This document shows, in pieces, positions 47,584 to 56,958 of a stretch of 64,000 nt of DNA (position 1 is the stretch's first letter; the number at the start of each line of letters is the position of its first letter). Under the pieces are notes generated by a model, which saw only the letters and a list, made by a program, of their open reading frames with translations, made no database searches and had not been told where the DNA came from. A program made the translations under genes and the position numbers. This DNA comes from Sandaracinaceae bacterium. GTDB lineage: Bacteria; Myxococcota_A; Polyangia; Polyangiales; Sandaracinaceae. The DNA lies in assembly GCA_040218145.1 (NCBI GenBank), contig JAVJQK010000051.1:32821-96820 (forward strand). The letters are read 5' to 3'.

Positions 47584-48444
47584 TCAGTAGACGGGCGGCA
47601 CGAGGCGCGGATCGGAGGCGTCGCCGAGCGGCAGGTCGTGGTCCGCGCGCCACAGCATGGCCTGATACGGCGAGAGCGCCCCCTCGGTCAGCTGGTCAGG
47701 GGGCGTCTCGGCGAGCACACGTCGGATCGCGGCGACATCGTGCTCGGTGGCCAGCGCCCAGAGCAGCATGGAGCGCGTGCGGAGGTTCAACTCCGTGCCG
47801 GTCAGCGCGCGACGGACACAGACGGCGTCCTGGCGGAGTCGACAGTCCTGGGCCACCGCCACCGGATCGACGCCCGGGACGCCCAGATGTCGGTCGTGCA
47901 GGGGAGGCTCGCGGGAGATGGACGCGGACATCCTGCCCGCGCTCCAATCGAACGTCACGTAGTGCTCGCCCTCCAGCTCTTCGAAGTCGCGCCGCATCTC
48001 ACGCTCGACGCAATCGCCCGACGCGCCGGTGGCCTCCAGCTCGACCTCGGCCGCCGTGTCCGCGCCGGGTCGACGCAGGACCGCGTGCACCTGGCCGTCT
48101 TCTGCCAGGCCGCAGCGCGCCTCGAGCCGCCGCACGAGCCCGCGGTTGAACGGCCGGTCGTCCCCGAAGAGGCTCGGGGTGGGACGTCCGCGCGGTCCTG
48201 CGTCGCCGGCGGCTCGTTCGCCGGGTTCGCCGAGCGGTGGGTCCTTGGGTGAGCCCTCCGCGCCGCGCGCCTGACCTGGGGCGTCCGGGGCGCTCTCCAG
48301 GACGGCCGGGTCGGCGGTCTGGGCCGCGGCCGAGGACGAGTCGGTCTCGTCGGCGTCCGCCGGACGCGAGCCCAGCCACGCCGCGAGGAGGACCAGATTG
48401 AGCAGGACGGAGAGCGAGAGCCCAGCGACGAGAGGCTTGGACAT
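47584..48444 (-). CDS. Hypothetical protein with N-terminal anchor
   Basis: 286 aa. One hydrophobic segment (residues 4-21, VAGLSLSVLLNLVLLAAW) is followed by a low-complexity linker rich in Ala, Asp, Gly and Pro (to about 95) and a compact C-terminal domain with four or five cysteines (DCVEREMRRDFEELEGEHYVTFDW; AQDCRLRQDAVCVRRAL). No family recognised. Not in an operon with its neighbours. Confidence 0.65.
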   Translation of the reverse strand: MSKPLVAGLSLSVLLNLVLLAAWLGSRPADADETDSSSAAAQTADPAVLESAPDAPGQARGAEGSPKDPPLGEPGERAAGDAGPRGRPTPSLFGDDRPFNRGLVRRLEARCGLAEDGQVHAVLRRPGADTAAEVELEATGASGDCVEREMRRDFEELEGEHYVTFDWSAGRMSASISREPPLHDRHLGVPGVDPVAVAQDCRLRQDAVCVRRALTGTELNLRTRSMLLWALATEHDVAAIRRVLAETPPDQLTEGALSPYQAMLWRADHDLPLGDASDPRLVPPVY

Positions 48445-48546
48445 GGCGAGGTCGAGTCTACCCCGCGCCGGCCTCGCTGATGCACGGTGGGCCGGCGCCG
48501 GGAAGGGGGATGCGAAAGGTCCGAGCGCTGCTATGTGCGTTCGGAG

Positions 48547-49749
48547 ATGCGCATCGCCTACCTCGTCAATCAGTACCCCAAGGTCAGCCACACCTTCATT
48601 CGCCGCGAGATCCAGGCGCTCGAGGCGCTCGGCGTGGAGGTCGTCCGCTACTCCGTGCGCCGGGTGGAGGAGCCGCTGAAGGATCCGGCGGATCTCGCCG
48701 AGCAGGAGAAGACACGCGTGGTGCTGGACGGGGGCCCGCAGGGGCTCGCCGCCGCCATCGCCAAGCAGTCGGCCAAGCGGCCGGCCGCCTTCGCGCGCGC
48801 GTCGACGCTCGCGGCCAAGGTGGGCTACGGCTCCGAGCGCGGCCTCGCGATCCACGGCGCCTACCTCGGCGAGGCGTGCGTGCTGATGGACTGGATGGAG
48901 GCGGACGGCGTCGAGCACGTGCACGCGCACTTCGGCACCAACTCGACCACCGTGGCCATGCTGGTCGAGGCGCTGGGTGGGCCGTCCTACAGCTTCCACG
49001 TGCACGGGCCCGAGGAGTTCGACAAGCCCGACGCCATCAGCCTGGGCCTCAAGATCGAGCGCGCGAAGTTCGTGTGCGCCATCAGCAGCTTCTGTCGCAG
49101 TCAGCTCTACCGACGGGTGAGCTACGACCACTGGAGCAAGATCCAGATCGTGCGGTGCGGTGTGGAGACGAGCTTCCTCGAGGGCGACGGCCGCCCGTTC
49201 CCCACCGCGCCGCGGCTGGTGAGCGTCGGGCGGCTGAACGAGCAGAAGGGGCAGATCCTCCTCGTGGAGGCGCTCGGGCGGCTCGCGAAGGAGGGCGTGG
49301 ACTTCCAGCTCGTCCTCGTGGGCGACGGCGAGATGCGCCCGCAGATCGAGGCCGCGCTCCGCCAGCACGGCATCGAGGATCGCGTGACGATCACGGGCTG
49401 GGCCGGCGGAGACCGCGTGCGCGAGGAGATCCTCTCCGCCCGCGCGATGGTGCTCCCCAGCTTCGCCGAGGGCCTGCCGGTCGTGATCATGGAGGCGCTC
49501 GGCCTCGAGCGTCCGGTGCTGTCGACCTACGTGGCCGGCATCCCGGAGCTCGTCACGCCCGACAACGGCTGGCTCATCCCCGCGGGCAGCGTCGACGCCA
49601 TCGCCGAGGGCGTCCGGGAGGTGCTCGACACCCCGCCCGAGCGCCTCGCCGACATGGGCGCGCGCGGCCGGGCCGCGGTGCTCGAGCGCCACGACGTGAG
49701 CGTGACCGGCGCGGCGCTGCACGCCTTGCTCGAGCAGTACCTCGCCTGA
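48547..49749 (+). CDS. Glycosyltransferase family 4
   Basis: 400 aa GT-B glycosyltransferase. N-terminal SHTFIRREIQALEALG is typical of colanic-acid-type GT4 enzymes (WcaL-like); the nucleotide-sugar site is visible in VSVGRLNEQKG and PSFAEGLPVVIMEALG. Retaining transfer of a hexose to a lipid-linked or polysaccharide acceptor is the family reaction. ATG 48547 gives the usual MRIAYLVNQYP start. It stands apart from the rfb locus at 53474. Confidence 0.92.
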   Translation: MRIAYLVNQYPKVSHTFIRREIQALEALGVEVVRYSVRRVEEPLKDPADLAEQEKTRVVLDGGPQGLAAAIAKQSAKRPAAFARASTLAAKVGYGSERGLAIHGAYLGEACVLMDWMEADGVEHVHAHFGTNSTTVAMLVEALGGPSYSFHVHGPEEFDKPDAISLGLKIERAKFVCAISSFCRSQLYRRVSYDHWSKIQIVRCGVETSFLEGDGRPFPTAPRLVSVGRLNEQKGQILLVEALGRLAKEGVDFQLVLVGDGEMRPQIEAALRQHGIEDRVTITGWAGGDRVREEILSARAMVLPSFAEGLPVVIMEALGLERPVLSTYVAGIPELVTPDNGWLIPAGSVDAIAEGVREVLDTPPERLADMGARGRAAVLERHDVSVTGAALHALLEQYLA

Positions 49750-49766
49750 GCGCAGCCCGGCCGGCT

Positions 49767-50822
49767 TCATCCGGGCACGATGACGAGCTTGCCGTCCAGC
49801 CCGCCCGCCTCGAGGCGTCGGTGCGCCTCCGCCACGTCCCCGAGGCCGATGCGCGCCTCGATCCGCGGCGCCAGCGTGCCCTCCTCGAGCATCGAGAGCA
49901 GCGTGGACAGGTCCTCGCGGAACCACTCGGGGTGCGCCTCGCGCGTGTCGGTGATGCCGTAGAACGCCGCGCGCTTGCCGTTGGGCCAGAGGTTCCAGAA
50001 GAAGAGCCGCAAGAACCAGTAGCCGATCTTGGCGAACGGCGCGCCGGCCTGGATGCCCGCGCTGAAGCCGAACGCGGCGAGCGTGCCGCCCCTCTTCACC
50101 ACGCGCCACGAGCGCGCGAAGCCCTCCTCGCCGATGCCGTCGAAGACCACGTCGACGCCGTCCGCGAGGACCTCGGTGAAGTCCTCCTCACGATAGTCGA
50201 TCGGGGTCGCGCCGAACGAGGCGACCAGGTCCGCGTGCTCGGCCCGGCACGTGCCGAACATCTCGAGCCCGTGCAGCTGGCCGAGGCGCAGGAGCGCCTG
50301 GCCGACCGCGCCGGCCGCGCCGTGAATCAGGACCGTCTGACCCGCCTGCACCTTCGCGTGCCGGTGGAGCAGCTGGTAGGCGGTCATCCAGCTCAGCACG
50401 AGCGAGACCGCCTCCGCCGCGTCGACGCCCTCTGACACCGGCACGCAGCGGGTCGCGTCGAGCAGGCGGTGCGTCGCGTAGCTGCCGATCATGGTCATGT
50501 CCGCGACTCGGTCGCCGACCGAGAGCTGCGTCACGCCGGGCCCGACCGCCTCGACGCGGCCCACGCAGTCGTAGCCGGGGACGAGAGGCGGCTTCGCCTT
50601 CAGGTCGATGTACTCGCCCTTGCGGATGATGACGTCGGTGAACTGCACGCTGGCCGCCTCCACGCGGATGCGGACCTCTCCGGGGCCGGGCTCGGGCGGG
50701 GCCTCCTCCTCGCGCAGGGTGAAGCCATCCGGGCCTCCGAAGGCCTCGAGCACGACGCGCTGATGGGGGGCGGCGTCCGCGGTGGGGGCGTGATGGGCGG
50801 GCTGATGAGCGGTGTCGGGCAT
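49767..50822 (-). CDS. MDR-family NAD(P)H:quinone oxidoreductase-like
   Basis: 351 aa medium-chain dehydrogenase/reductase. GDRV, the cofactor motif HGAAGAVGQALLRL, and a FDGIGEEGF region match quinone-oxidoreductase-type members; zinc ligands of alcohol dehydrogenases are missing. ATG 50822 is divergent from the LysR gene with 85 bases between, which suggests LysR control. The first 35 residues are His/Ala-rich and non-conserved. Confidence 0.88.
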   Translation of the reverse strand: MPDTAHQPAHHAPTADAAPHQRVVLEAFGGPDGFTLREEEAPPEPGPGEVRIRVEAASVQFTDVIIRKGEYIDLKAKPPLVPGYDCVGRVEAVGPGVTQLSVGDRVADMTMIGSYATHRLLDATRCVPVSEGVDAAEAVSLVLSWMTAYQLLHRHAKVQAGQTVLIHGAAGAVGQALLRLGQLHGLEMFGTCRAEHADLVASFGATPIDYREEDFTEVLADGVDVVFDGIGEEGFARSWRVVKRGGTLAAFGFSAGIQAGAPFAKIGYWFLRLFFWNLWPNGKRAAFYGITDTREAHPEWFREDLSTLLSMLEEGTLAPRIEARIGLGDVAEAHRRLEAGGLDGKLVIVPG

Positions 50823-50861
50823 GTCTGCGTTCCTCCTCCCGCCCAAGGTGGGGTATGCGTG

Positions 50862-50899
50862 TCGGCATGTCGTCCCGCGATTCGGCATGGTACTCATGC
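50862..50899. promoter_or_regulatory. Possible LysR binding region
   Basis: In the divergent gap the octamer TCGGCATG occurs at 50862-50869 and again at 50882-50889, 20 bases apart, and GCATG-N5-CATGC is an inverted repeat at 50885-50899. The spacing and position just before the LysR start fit an autoregulatory LysR site. Confidence 0.35.
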
Positions 50900-50907
50900 T
50901 TCAGCGC

Positions 50908-51807
50908 ATGGCCTCCGAGCTCGACTTCCGCTGGGACGACCTGCGGCTCTTCCTCGCCGCCTACCGGACCCGAAGCCTCACCCAGGCCGCGCGGCGGCTC
51001 GGCCTGAATCAGTCGACGACCAGCCGCCGGCTCGCCGCGTTCGAGGAGACGCTCGGGGCCCGGCTCTTCGACCGCACGCCGGAGGGGCTCGTGCCGGCCG
51101 AGCTGGCCGAGCGCCTCCTCGGCCCCGCGGAGCAGGCGGAGGCGGCCACGCACGAGGCGGCGCGCGTGGTCGCCTCGGGCGAGGCGGCGGTGGAGGGCGA
51201 GGTCCGCGTCGCGGTCACGGAGGGCGTGAGCTACTACGTGCTGGCGCCCGCGATGGCGCGCCTGCGGGAGACCCACCCCGGCGTCCGCGTCACCTTCGTG
51301 ATCAGCGTCGGCGTGGCGGACCTGACGCGCCGCGAAGCCGACCTCGCGATCCGCTTCGCTCGCCCATCCCGAGGCGACCTCGTGCACAAGCGCCTGTGGT
51401 CGGGCGAGTACGCGCTCTTCGGCTCGCCGGCCTTCGCGGCGCGGCTCGGCCCGGGGCCCCACGCCATCCGGGGCCTCGACTTCGTGGGCTGGGACGACCA
51501 GACCCAGGCGAGCATCCCCGAGGCGCGCTGGGAGGCGAAGGCCGGCGTGCGGTGCGTGGTCCGCGCCAGCTCGGTCACGACCCGCATCGCCCTTGCGCAG
51601 GCCGGCTGCGGCGCCATCGCGCTCGCCCGCTCGTGGGGCCGCACCCTCCCGGGCCTGGTCGAGCTCGAGTCAGAGCGGGTGGAGATGACGGCCGACGTCT
51701 GGCTCGTCACCCACCGCGCCCTCCGCGACGTCCCCCGCGTCCGCGCCGTCTGGGACTTCATCGAGGCCGTCCTGGGGGAGCTCGTGGCGCCCGACGAGGA
51801 GACCTGA
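50908..51807 (+). CDS. LysR family transcriptional regulator
   Basis: 299 aa, the normal LysR length from ATG 50908. Winged helix in the first 60 residues (LRLFLAAYRTRSLTQAARRLGLNQSTTSRRLAAFEETLGARLFDRT), then a periplasmic-binding-protein-type effector domain. ATGs at 50887 and 50896 are in frame and would add non-conserved residues. Divergent to the quinone-oxidoreductase gene, its probable target. Confidence 0.9.
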   Translation: MASELDFRWDDLRLFLAAYRTRSLTQAARRLGLNQSTTSRRLAAFEETLGARLFDRTPEGLVPAELAERLLGPAEQAEAATHEAARVVASGEAAVEGEVRVAVTEGVSYYVLAPAMARLRETHPGVRVTFVISVGVADLTRREADLAIRFARPSRGDLVHKRLWSGEYALFGSPAFAARLGPGPHAIRGLDFVGWDDQTQASIPEARWEAKAGVRCVVRASSVTTRIALAQAGCGAIALARSWGRTLPGLVELESERVEMTADVWLVTHRALRDVPRVRAVWDFIEAVLGELVAPDEET

Positions 51808-51925
51808 GCATCCGCGCGCCAGCGCCTGTCGTCTCTCGCGCCGTGCGAGCAGGAGGCGAGCTCCGCCTCTTCCCACCGGTCAGGGCGTCATGTAGCGTCG
51901 CACCCGGTGCGGAGAGGTACGATGC

Positions 51926-53404
51926 ATGACGAGGCTTTCGGCTCCGACCGCGTACACGGTCTTGGCTCTGTTCGGTCTCTTCGCTCTCTCTGGCTGTGAC
52001 GACGCGCCGGGCATGTGCCCGGACGGCGACGACAGCTGCAACGCCGACGCGGGCGCCGAGCCCGACGGCGGACCCGGCCCCGAGGTGGACTGCGCCGGCG
52101 CGCCCGGCGGCAGCGCCACGGTCGACATGTGTGGCGTCTGTGACGACGATCCCGCCAACGACTGCGCGATGGACTGCGCCGGCGAGTGGGGCGGGGACGC
52201 CATCGCCGACATGTGCGGCGTCTGCGACGACGACCCGACCAACGACTGCGTGGACGACTGCGCGGGCGTCCTCGACGGCGACGCGGCGGTCGACGACTGC
52301 GGGCGTTGCGCGGGTGGGAGCACGGGCCTCACCGCGTGCGTGGTGTCGGACTTCGATCCGGTCGCCGACGCCACCATCCGGGCCGACATGCCCGGCGCCA
52401 ACTTCGGGAGCGAGGCGGAGCTCCTCGTGGAAGGAGACCAGGTCTGGACGCTCCTCCGATTCGACCTGACCGCGCTCGTGGAGGACTCGGTGATCGACTC
52501 CGCGACGCTTCACGTCCACGGATTCGCCGGCGACGTCGGCGGGGGCGCGGGCGAGGTGCGGGTGTTCGCGGCGAACGAGTCGGACGGCGGCACGGTGGAC
52601 GAGTGGCAGGAAGACACCGTGGCGTGGATGGGTCGGCCGGGGCGCGGCCGGGAGCTGGGCCGCTTCACGTACGACGGCACCGCGCCCGCCGACATCGAGC
52701 TCGCGGGCGACGGCCTGACGGCCGAGATCCAGCGCGAGGTGTTCACCGACAACCGCCTGCTCACCCTCATCTTCGTGTCGGACATGTCCTCCTCCCGCTA
52801 CCGGGCCCGCGAGCACGACGCGGCGGAGGAGCGCCCGCGGCTCGTCGTGGGCGCCCACCGTGGGACGGTGGTCGAGCTCGAGGCCGGCGCCGACACCCAC
52901 GTCGACGAGACGATGCCGGACGCCGTCTACGGGAGCAGCGAGGCCCTGAGGGTGTTCCCGGATTCCTTGGGACCCGCCGAGCGTCGTGTCTTCCTGCGCT
53001 TCGACCTCTCGGGCCTCGACACCTCGGCCGCGGTCGCCCAGGCCGAGCTCCAGCTGATGGCCTTCGAGGGCTACGCGTTCGGAGGCGACGGCAGGGTCTA
53101 CACCCACTTCGTGCCGGACGACGCGTGGGACGAGGCGACGGTGTCCTGGAGCACCCAGCCCGAGATCGACGGCGAGAACCTGGGGTGGTGGTGGATCTGG
53201 TACGACGGCACTCCTCGCGACGCCGCGGTGAGCAACGGCGCTCCGGCGCTCACCCAGCGAGTGCAGGCGGAGCTCAGCGGTGACGCCGCGATCAGCCTCC
53301 GCCTCCATTCGCCGGGATATCGCACCGAGTACCGCGCGCGCGAGTTCGCGGACGCGGCGGTCCGGCCGCGGCTCAGGGTCTTGCTCGACCTGCCGCCCGG
53401 CTGA
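51926..53404 (+). CDS. Lipoprotein with two DNRLRE-like domains
   Basis: 492 aa. Lipobox ALSGC (Cys24), Asp/Gly linker, three Cys-rich units of the form DMCGVCDDDPxNDC (about 52-130), then two beta-sandwich domains of about 170 residues each. Each has the DNRLRE-type pattern: ADATIRADMPGANFGSEAELLV and ADTHVDETMPDAVYGSSEALRV as start, RFDLTAL/RFDLSGL after about 35 residues. Such domains occur in carbohydrate-active surface proteins; no catalytic module is present, so adhesion or polysaccharide binding is the likely use. Confidence 0.82.
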   Translation: MTRLSAPTAYTVLALFGLFALSGCDDAPGMCPDGDDSCNADAGAEPDGGPGPEVDCAGAPGGSATVDMCGVCDDDPANDCAMDCAGEWGGDAIADMCGVCDDDPTNDCVDDCAGVLDGDAAVDDCGRCAGGSTGLTACVVSDFDPVADATIRADMPGANFGSEAELLVEGDQVWTLLRFDLTALVEDSVIDSATLHVHGFAGDVGGGAGEVRVFAANESDGGTVDEWQEDTVAWMGRPGRGRELGRFTYDGTAPADIELAGDGLTAEIQREVFTDNRLLTLIFVSDMSSSRYRAREHDAAEERPRLVVGAHRGTVVELEAGADTHVDETMPDAVYGSSEALRVFPDSLGPAERRVFLRFDLSGLDTSAAVAQAELQLMAFEGYAFGGDGRVYTHFVPDDAWDEATVSWSTQPEIDGENLGWWWIWYDGTPRDAAVSNGAPALTQRVQAELSGDAAISLRLHSPGYRTEYRAREFADAAVRPRLRVLLDLPPG

Positions 53405-53473
53405 CCCGACATCGCCCATCTCCACATCGCCCGGCGCGCGGTCGGGCGTGTGGGGGAGGGCTGGAACAACCTC

Positions 53474-54319
53474 TCAGGAGAGGCGCGGCAAGACGGACGC
53501 GAGCGCGTCGGTCCAGGGGACGAGCGGGCCCACCGCGGCCTCGGTCTTCGAGATGTCGAGCACGCTGTAGGCGGGGCGCTTCGCTGGCAGCGGGTACTCC
53601 TCGCTCGTGCACGGGCTCACCACGCAGCTCGGGTCGGCGTGCTCGGCGATCGCCTTGGCGAAGTCGTACCAGGTGCACTCGCCGCCGTCGGTGCCGTGGA
53701 AGAACCCACGGTGTCCGCCCTCGAGCAGCGCGAGCGAGGTGCGCGCGAGGTGCTCGGCGCTGGTCGGGCGGCCCCGCTGGTCGTTCACCACCTTCAGGCT
53801 GTCGCGCTCCTTCGCGTAGCGCGCGATGGTCTTGACGAAGTTCTTGCCCCAGGGCGCGTAGAGCCAGCTGGTGCGGATCACGAGGTGCGGGCCGTCCGAC
53901 GCCGCCACGTGCGCCTCCCCGACGCGCTTGCTGCGGCCGTAGGCGTTGACGGGATCGGTCGGATGATCGACGGGGTAGGGCGCGTCGCCGTGGCCGTCGA
54001 AGACGTAGTCGGTCGAGTAGTGCACGAGGGGGATGCCCAGCTCGTCGCAGCGCGCGACGAGCAGCGCGACCGCGTCGCCGTTGACCTTGGTCGCGAGCGC
54101 CTCGTGCTCCTCCGCTCCGTCCACGTTGGTGTACGCGGCGCAGTTGACCACCGCGCGCGTCTCTGTGTCGACGAAGCGCGCGATCGACGCGGGGTCGGTG
54201 ATGTCGAGCGCGGGCTCGGTCGCGGGGCGGGCGGGGATGCCGCGCTCCTCGAGCAGCTTCATCCACGCGGTGCCGAGCATTCCGTCGGCGCCGAGGACCA
54301 CGATGGGGCGCTCGCTCAT
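53474..54319 (-). CDS. rfbD: dTDP-4-dehydrorhamnose reductase
   Basis: 281 aa. Last enzyme of dTDP-L-rhamnose synthesis. NAD(P) motif GADGMLG at 10-16, catalytic Tyr/Lys in YGRSK, NCAAYTNVDGAE and YSTDYVFDG are RfbD signatures. ATG 54319 overlaps the rfbC stop by four bases (ATGA), so it ends the rfbBACD operon. The C-terminal half is slightly short of some homologues but complete. Confidence 0.93.
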   Translation of the reverse strand: MSERPIVVLGADGMLGTAWMKLLEERGIPARPATEPALDITDPASIARFVDTETRAVVNCAAYTNVDGAEEHEALATKVNGDAVALLVARCDELGIPLVHYSTDYVFDGHGDAPYPVDHPTDPVNAYGRSKRVGEAHVAASDGPHLVIRTSWLYAPWGKNFVKTIARYAKERDSLKVVNDQRGRPTSAEHLARTSLALLEGGHRGFFHGTDGGECTWYDFAKAIAEHADPSCVVSPCTSEEYPLPAKRPAYSVLDISKTEAAVGPLVPWTDALASVLPRLS

Positions 54320-54879
54320 GCGCTCTCCCAGCTCGGCAGCCGGTCCTTCGGGATGTCCTTCAAGCGCGCCGCGGCTGCGTCCTTGTCCGAGAGCTTCGGC
54401 GCGTCGAGCGGCCAGTCGATCCCGAGGTCCGGATCGTTCCAGAGCACGCTCAGCTCGTTCTCGGGCGCGTAGAGCTCCGTGCACTTGTAGGCGAAGGTCG
54501 CGGGCGCATCGCCGAGCACGCAGAAGCCGTGCGCGAAGCCCGGCGGGATCCAGAGCTGGTTCTTCCGCTCGGCGTCGAGCACCTCGCTCACGTGCTGGCC
54601 GAAGGTGGGCGAGCCGACGCGCACGTCGACCGCCACGTCGAGCACGCGGCCCTCGAGCACGGACACGAGCTTGCCCTGGCCGCGCGGGTGCTGCAGGTGC
54701 AGACCGCGCAGGATCCCGGGCGCGGAGCGAGACATGTTGTCCTGCACGAAGGGCCCCGGGACGCCGAGCTCCTTGTAGCGCTCCGCCTGGAACGTCTCGA
54801 CGAAGAAGCCGCGCGCGTCGCCGAAGACCTTCGGCTGGATGCGGAGCACGCCCGGGATGTCGCTCTCGAAGACTTCCAT
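54316..54879 (-). CDS. rfbC: dTDP-4-dehydrorhamnose 3,5-epimerase
   Basis: 187 aa cupin-fold epimerase. RGLHLQHPRGQGKLV with the catalytic His, then IPPGFAHGFCVL and the Tyr-containing YKCTELYAPENE block are diagnostic. Start two bases after the rfbA stop. Makes dTDP-4-dehydro-L-rhamnose for rfbD. Confidence 0.95.
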   Translation of the reverse strand: MEVFESDIPGVLRIQPKVFGDARGFFVETFQAERYKELGVPGPFVQDNMSRSAPGILRGLHLQHPRGQGKLVSVLEGRVLDVAVDVRVGSPTFGQHVSEVLDAERKNQLWIPPGFAHGFCVLGDAPATFAYKCTELYAPENELSVLWNDPDLGIDWPLDAPKLSDKDAAAARLKDIPKDRLPSWESA

Positions 54880-54881
54880 GG

Positions 54882-55766
54882 TCAGCGCGTCTCGCCCTTC
54901 GCGAGGTCCGCGAGGTACTGGCCGTAGGCGGTCTTCATCAGCGGCTCGGCCAGGCCCATGAGCTGCTTGTCGTCGATCCACTTCTTGCGGAAGGCGACCT
55001 CCTCGGGGCAGGCGACCTGCAGGCCCTGTCGCGTCTCGATGGTCTGGATGAAGTTCGCCGCCTGAAGCAGCGCTTCGGGGGTCCCGGTGTCGAGCCACGC
55101 GACGCCGCGCCCGAGCTTCTCGAGCCGCAGCGTGCCCGCCTCGAGGTACTTGCGGTTGAGGTCGGTGATCTCGAGCTCCCCGCGGGGCGAGGGCTTCAGC
55201 GCCTTGGCGTACTCGACGACCGACGCGTCGTAGAAGTAGAGGCCGGCGACCGCGTAGTGGGAGCGCGGGTTCTCCGGCTTCTCCTCGAGGCCGACGACCT
55301 TGCCGCTGTCGTCGAACTCCGCCACCCCGTAGGCGCTCGGGTTCTTCACCCAGTAGCCGAAGACGGTCGCGCCGCTCTCGTGCCCGGCGACCTGCTCCAT
55401 GAGGCCCTGCATGCCGTGGCCGTAGAAGAGGTTGTCGCCGAGGACCAGCGCGCAGGGGTCGCCGTCGATGAACTCCTCGCCGATGAGGAACGCCTGGGCG
55501 AGCCCGTCGGGGCTCGGCTGGACGGCGTAGTCGATCTTCATGCCCCACTGGCCGCCGTCGCCGAGGAGGTTCGCGAAGGCCGCGCGGTCCTCCGGCGTCG
55601 TGATCACGAGCACCTCGCGGATGTTCGCGAGCATCAGCGTGGTCAGCGGGTAGTAGATCATCGGCTTGTCGTAGACCGGCATCAGCTGCTTGCTGACGCT
55701 CTTGGTCAGCGGGTGCAGCCGCGTGCCCGAGCCGCCGGCCAGAATGATCCCCTTGTTCACGCCCAT
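54882..55766 (-). CDS. rfbA: Glucose-1-phosphate thymidylyltransferase
   Basis: 294 aa. [18 protein letters not shown] is the nucleotide/metal loop; KPMIYYPL and [20 protein letters not shown] are family signatures. Activates glucose-1-phosphate with dTTP for the pathway. Start codon shares one base with the rfbB stop (TGATG), giving tight coupling. Confidence 0.96.
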   Translation of the reverse strand: MGVNKGIILAGGSGTRLHPLTKSVSKQLMPVYDKPMIYYPLTTLMLANIREVLVITTPEDRAAFANLLGDGGQWGMKIDYAVQPSPDGLAQAFLIGEEFIDGDPCALVLGDNLFYGHGMQGLMEQVAGHESGATVFGYWVKNPSAYGVAEFDDSGKVVGLEEKPENPRSHYAVAGLYFYDASVVEYAKALKPSPRGELEITDLNRKYLEAGTLRLEKLGRGVAWLDTGTPEALLQAANFIQTIETRQGLQVACPEEVAFRKKWIDDKQLMGLAEPLMKTAYGQYLADLAKGETR

Positions 55767-56824
55767 CAGCTGTCCTCCCGATCGCCGTAGTTGGCCTCGA
55801 TCCAGTCCTTGTAGGCCCCGCTCCGGACGTCGCGAACCCAGTCCGCGTGGTCGAGGTACCAGCGCACGGTCTTGCGCATGCCGGTCTCGAAGGTCTCGGA
55901 CGGCGTCCAGCCCAGCTCCTTTTCGATCTTGGAGGCGTCGATCGCGTAGCGCATGTCGTGGCCGGGGCGGTCCTTGACGAACTCCTTGAGCCCGAGCAGC
56001 TCCTCGTGGCTGGCCTCGGTCTGCTCCGCCACCAGCTGACAGATGCGGTCGACCACGTCGAGGTTCATCACCTCGTTGTGGCCGCCGATGTTGTAGGTCT
56101 CCCCGGTCGCGCCCTTCTGGATGACGGCCCAGATGGCCTCGCAGTGATCGGTCACGTAGAGCCAGTCGCGGACGTTCTCGCCCGTCCCGTAGATGGGGAG
56201 CTTCTTCCGCTCGAGCGCGTTGAGGATCATCAGCGGGATGAGCTTCTCGGGGAACTGCAGCGGGCCGTAGTTGTTGCTGCAGTTGGTCAGCTTGAACGGC
56301 AGCCCGTAGGTGCGGCCCCACGCGCGCACGAGATGGTCGCTCGCCGCCTTGCTCGCGGAGTAGGGGCTCGACGGATCGTACCGCGTCTCCTCGGTGAACA
56401 TGCCCGTCGCGCCGAGCGAGCCGTAGACCTCGTCGGTGCTGACGTGATGGAAGAGCTTGCCGTCCATCTTGCCGGCCCAGTGGCGCCGACAGGCCTCGAG
56501 CAACGTGAAGGTGCCCTCGACGTTGGTCCGGACGAACTCCCCCGGCCCGAGGATGCTCCGGTCGACGTGACTCTCGGCCGCGAAGTGCACGACGAGATCG
56601 GGGGCGTGCTCCTCGAACACCCGGTCCACCGCGTCCGCGTCGGCGATGTCCACCCGCTCGAGCACGTAGTTGTCACCCTGCTCGAGCGCGGCGAGGCTCT
56701 TGGGGTTCGCCGCGTAGGTGAGCTTGTCGACGTTGACGAAGCGGTGCTCGGGGTGCCGAGGCACGAGCAGGTTGAGGAAGTTCGCGCCGATGAAGCCGGC
56801 GCCTCCGGTGACCACGATGTTCAT
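55766..56824 (-). CDS. rfbB: dTDP-glucose 4,6-dehydratase
   Basis: 352 aa extended [11 protein letters not shown] at 6-13, catalytic block STDEVYG, YSASK, and [18 protein letters not shown] are typical. First gene of the operon rfbBACD, which is transcribed leftwards; the gap to the divergent Wzy-like gene is 134 bases and should hold both promoters. Confidence 0.97.
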   Translation of the reverse strand: MNIVVTGGAGFIGANFLNLLVPRHPEHRFVNVDKLTYAANPKSLAALEQGDNYVLERVDIADADAVDRVFEEHAPDLVVHFAAESHVDRSILGPGEFVRTNVEGTFTLLEACRRHWAGKMDGKLFHHVSTDEVYGSLGATGMFTEETRYDPSSPYSASKAASDHLVRAWGRTYGLPFKLTNCSNNYGPLQFPEKLIPLMILNALERKKLPIYGTGENVRDWLYVTDHCEAIWAVIQKGATGETYNIGGHNEVMNLDVVDRICQLVAEQTEASHEELLGLKEFVKDRPGHDMRYAIDASKIEKELGWTPSETFETGMRKTVRWYLDHADWVRDVRSGAYKDWIEANYGDREDS

Positions 56825-56958
56825 GTGATGGGGCTCTTAGGCTCCCGCGCCGACGGCGAAAGAGACGGCTTCGCGCGGCACGATGAAGGGGTTGGGATCG
56901 AAGCCCGGGTGCTATAGCAGCCAGGGCGGCTCGGTACAGCCGTGCCCCACCCTTCCGC

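Noticed and set aside
53428..53448. CGCCCG/CGGGCG hairpin between convergent DNRLRE lipoprotein and rfbD
   Set aside because: No T tract on either strand and a loop of nine; such stems occur by chance at this GC content.
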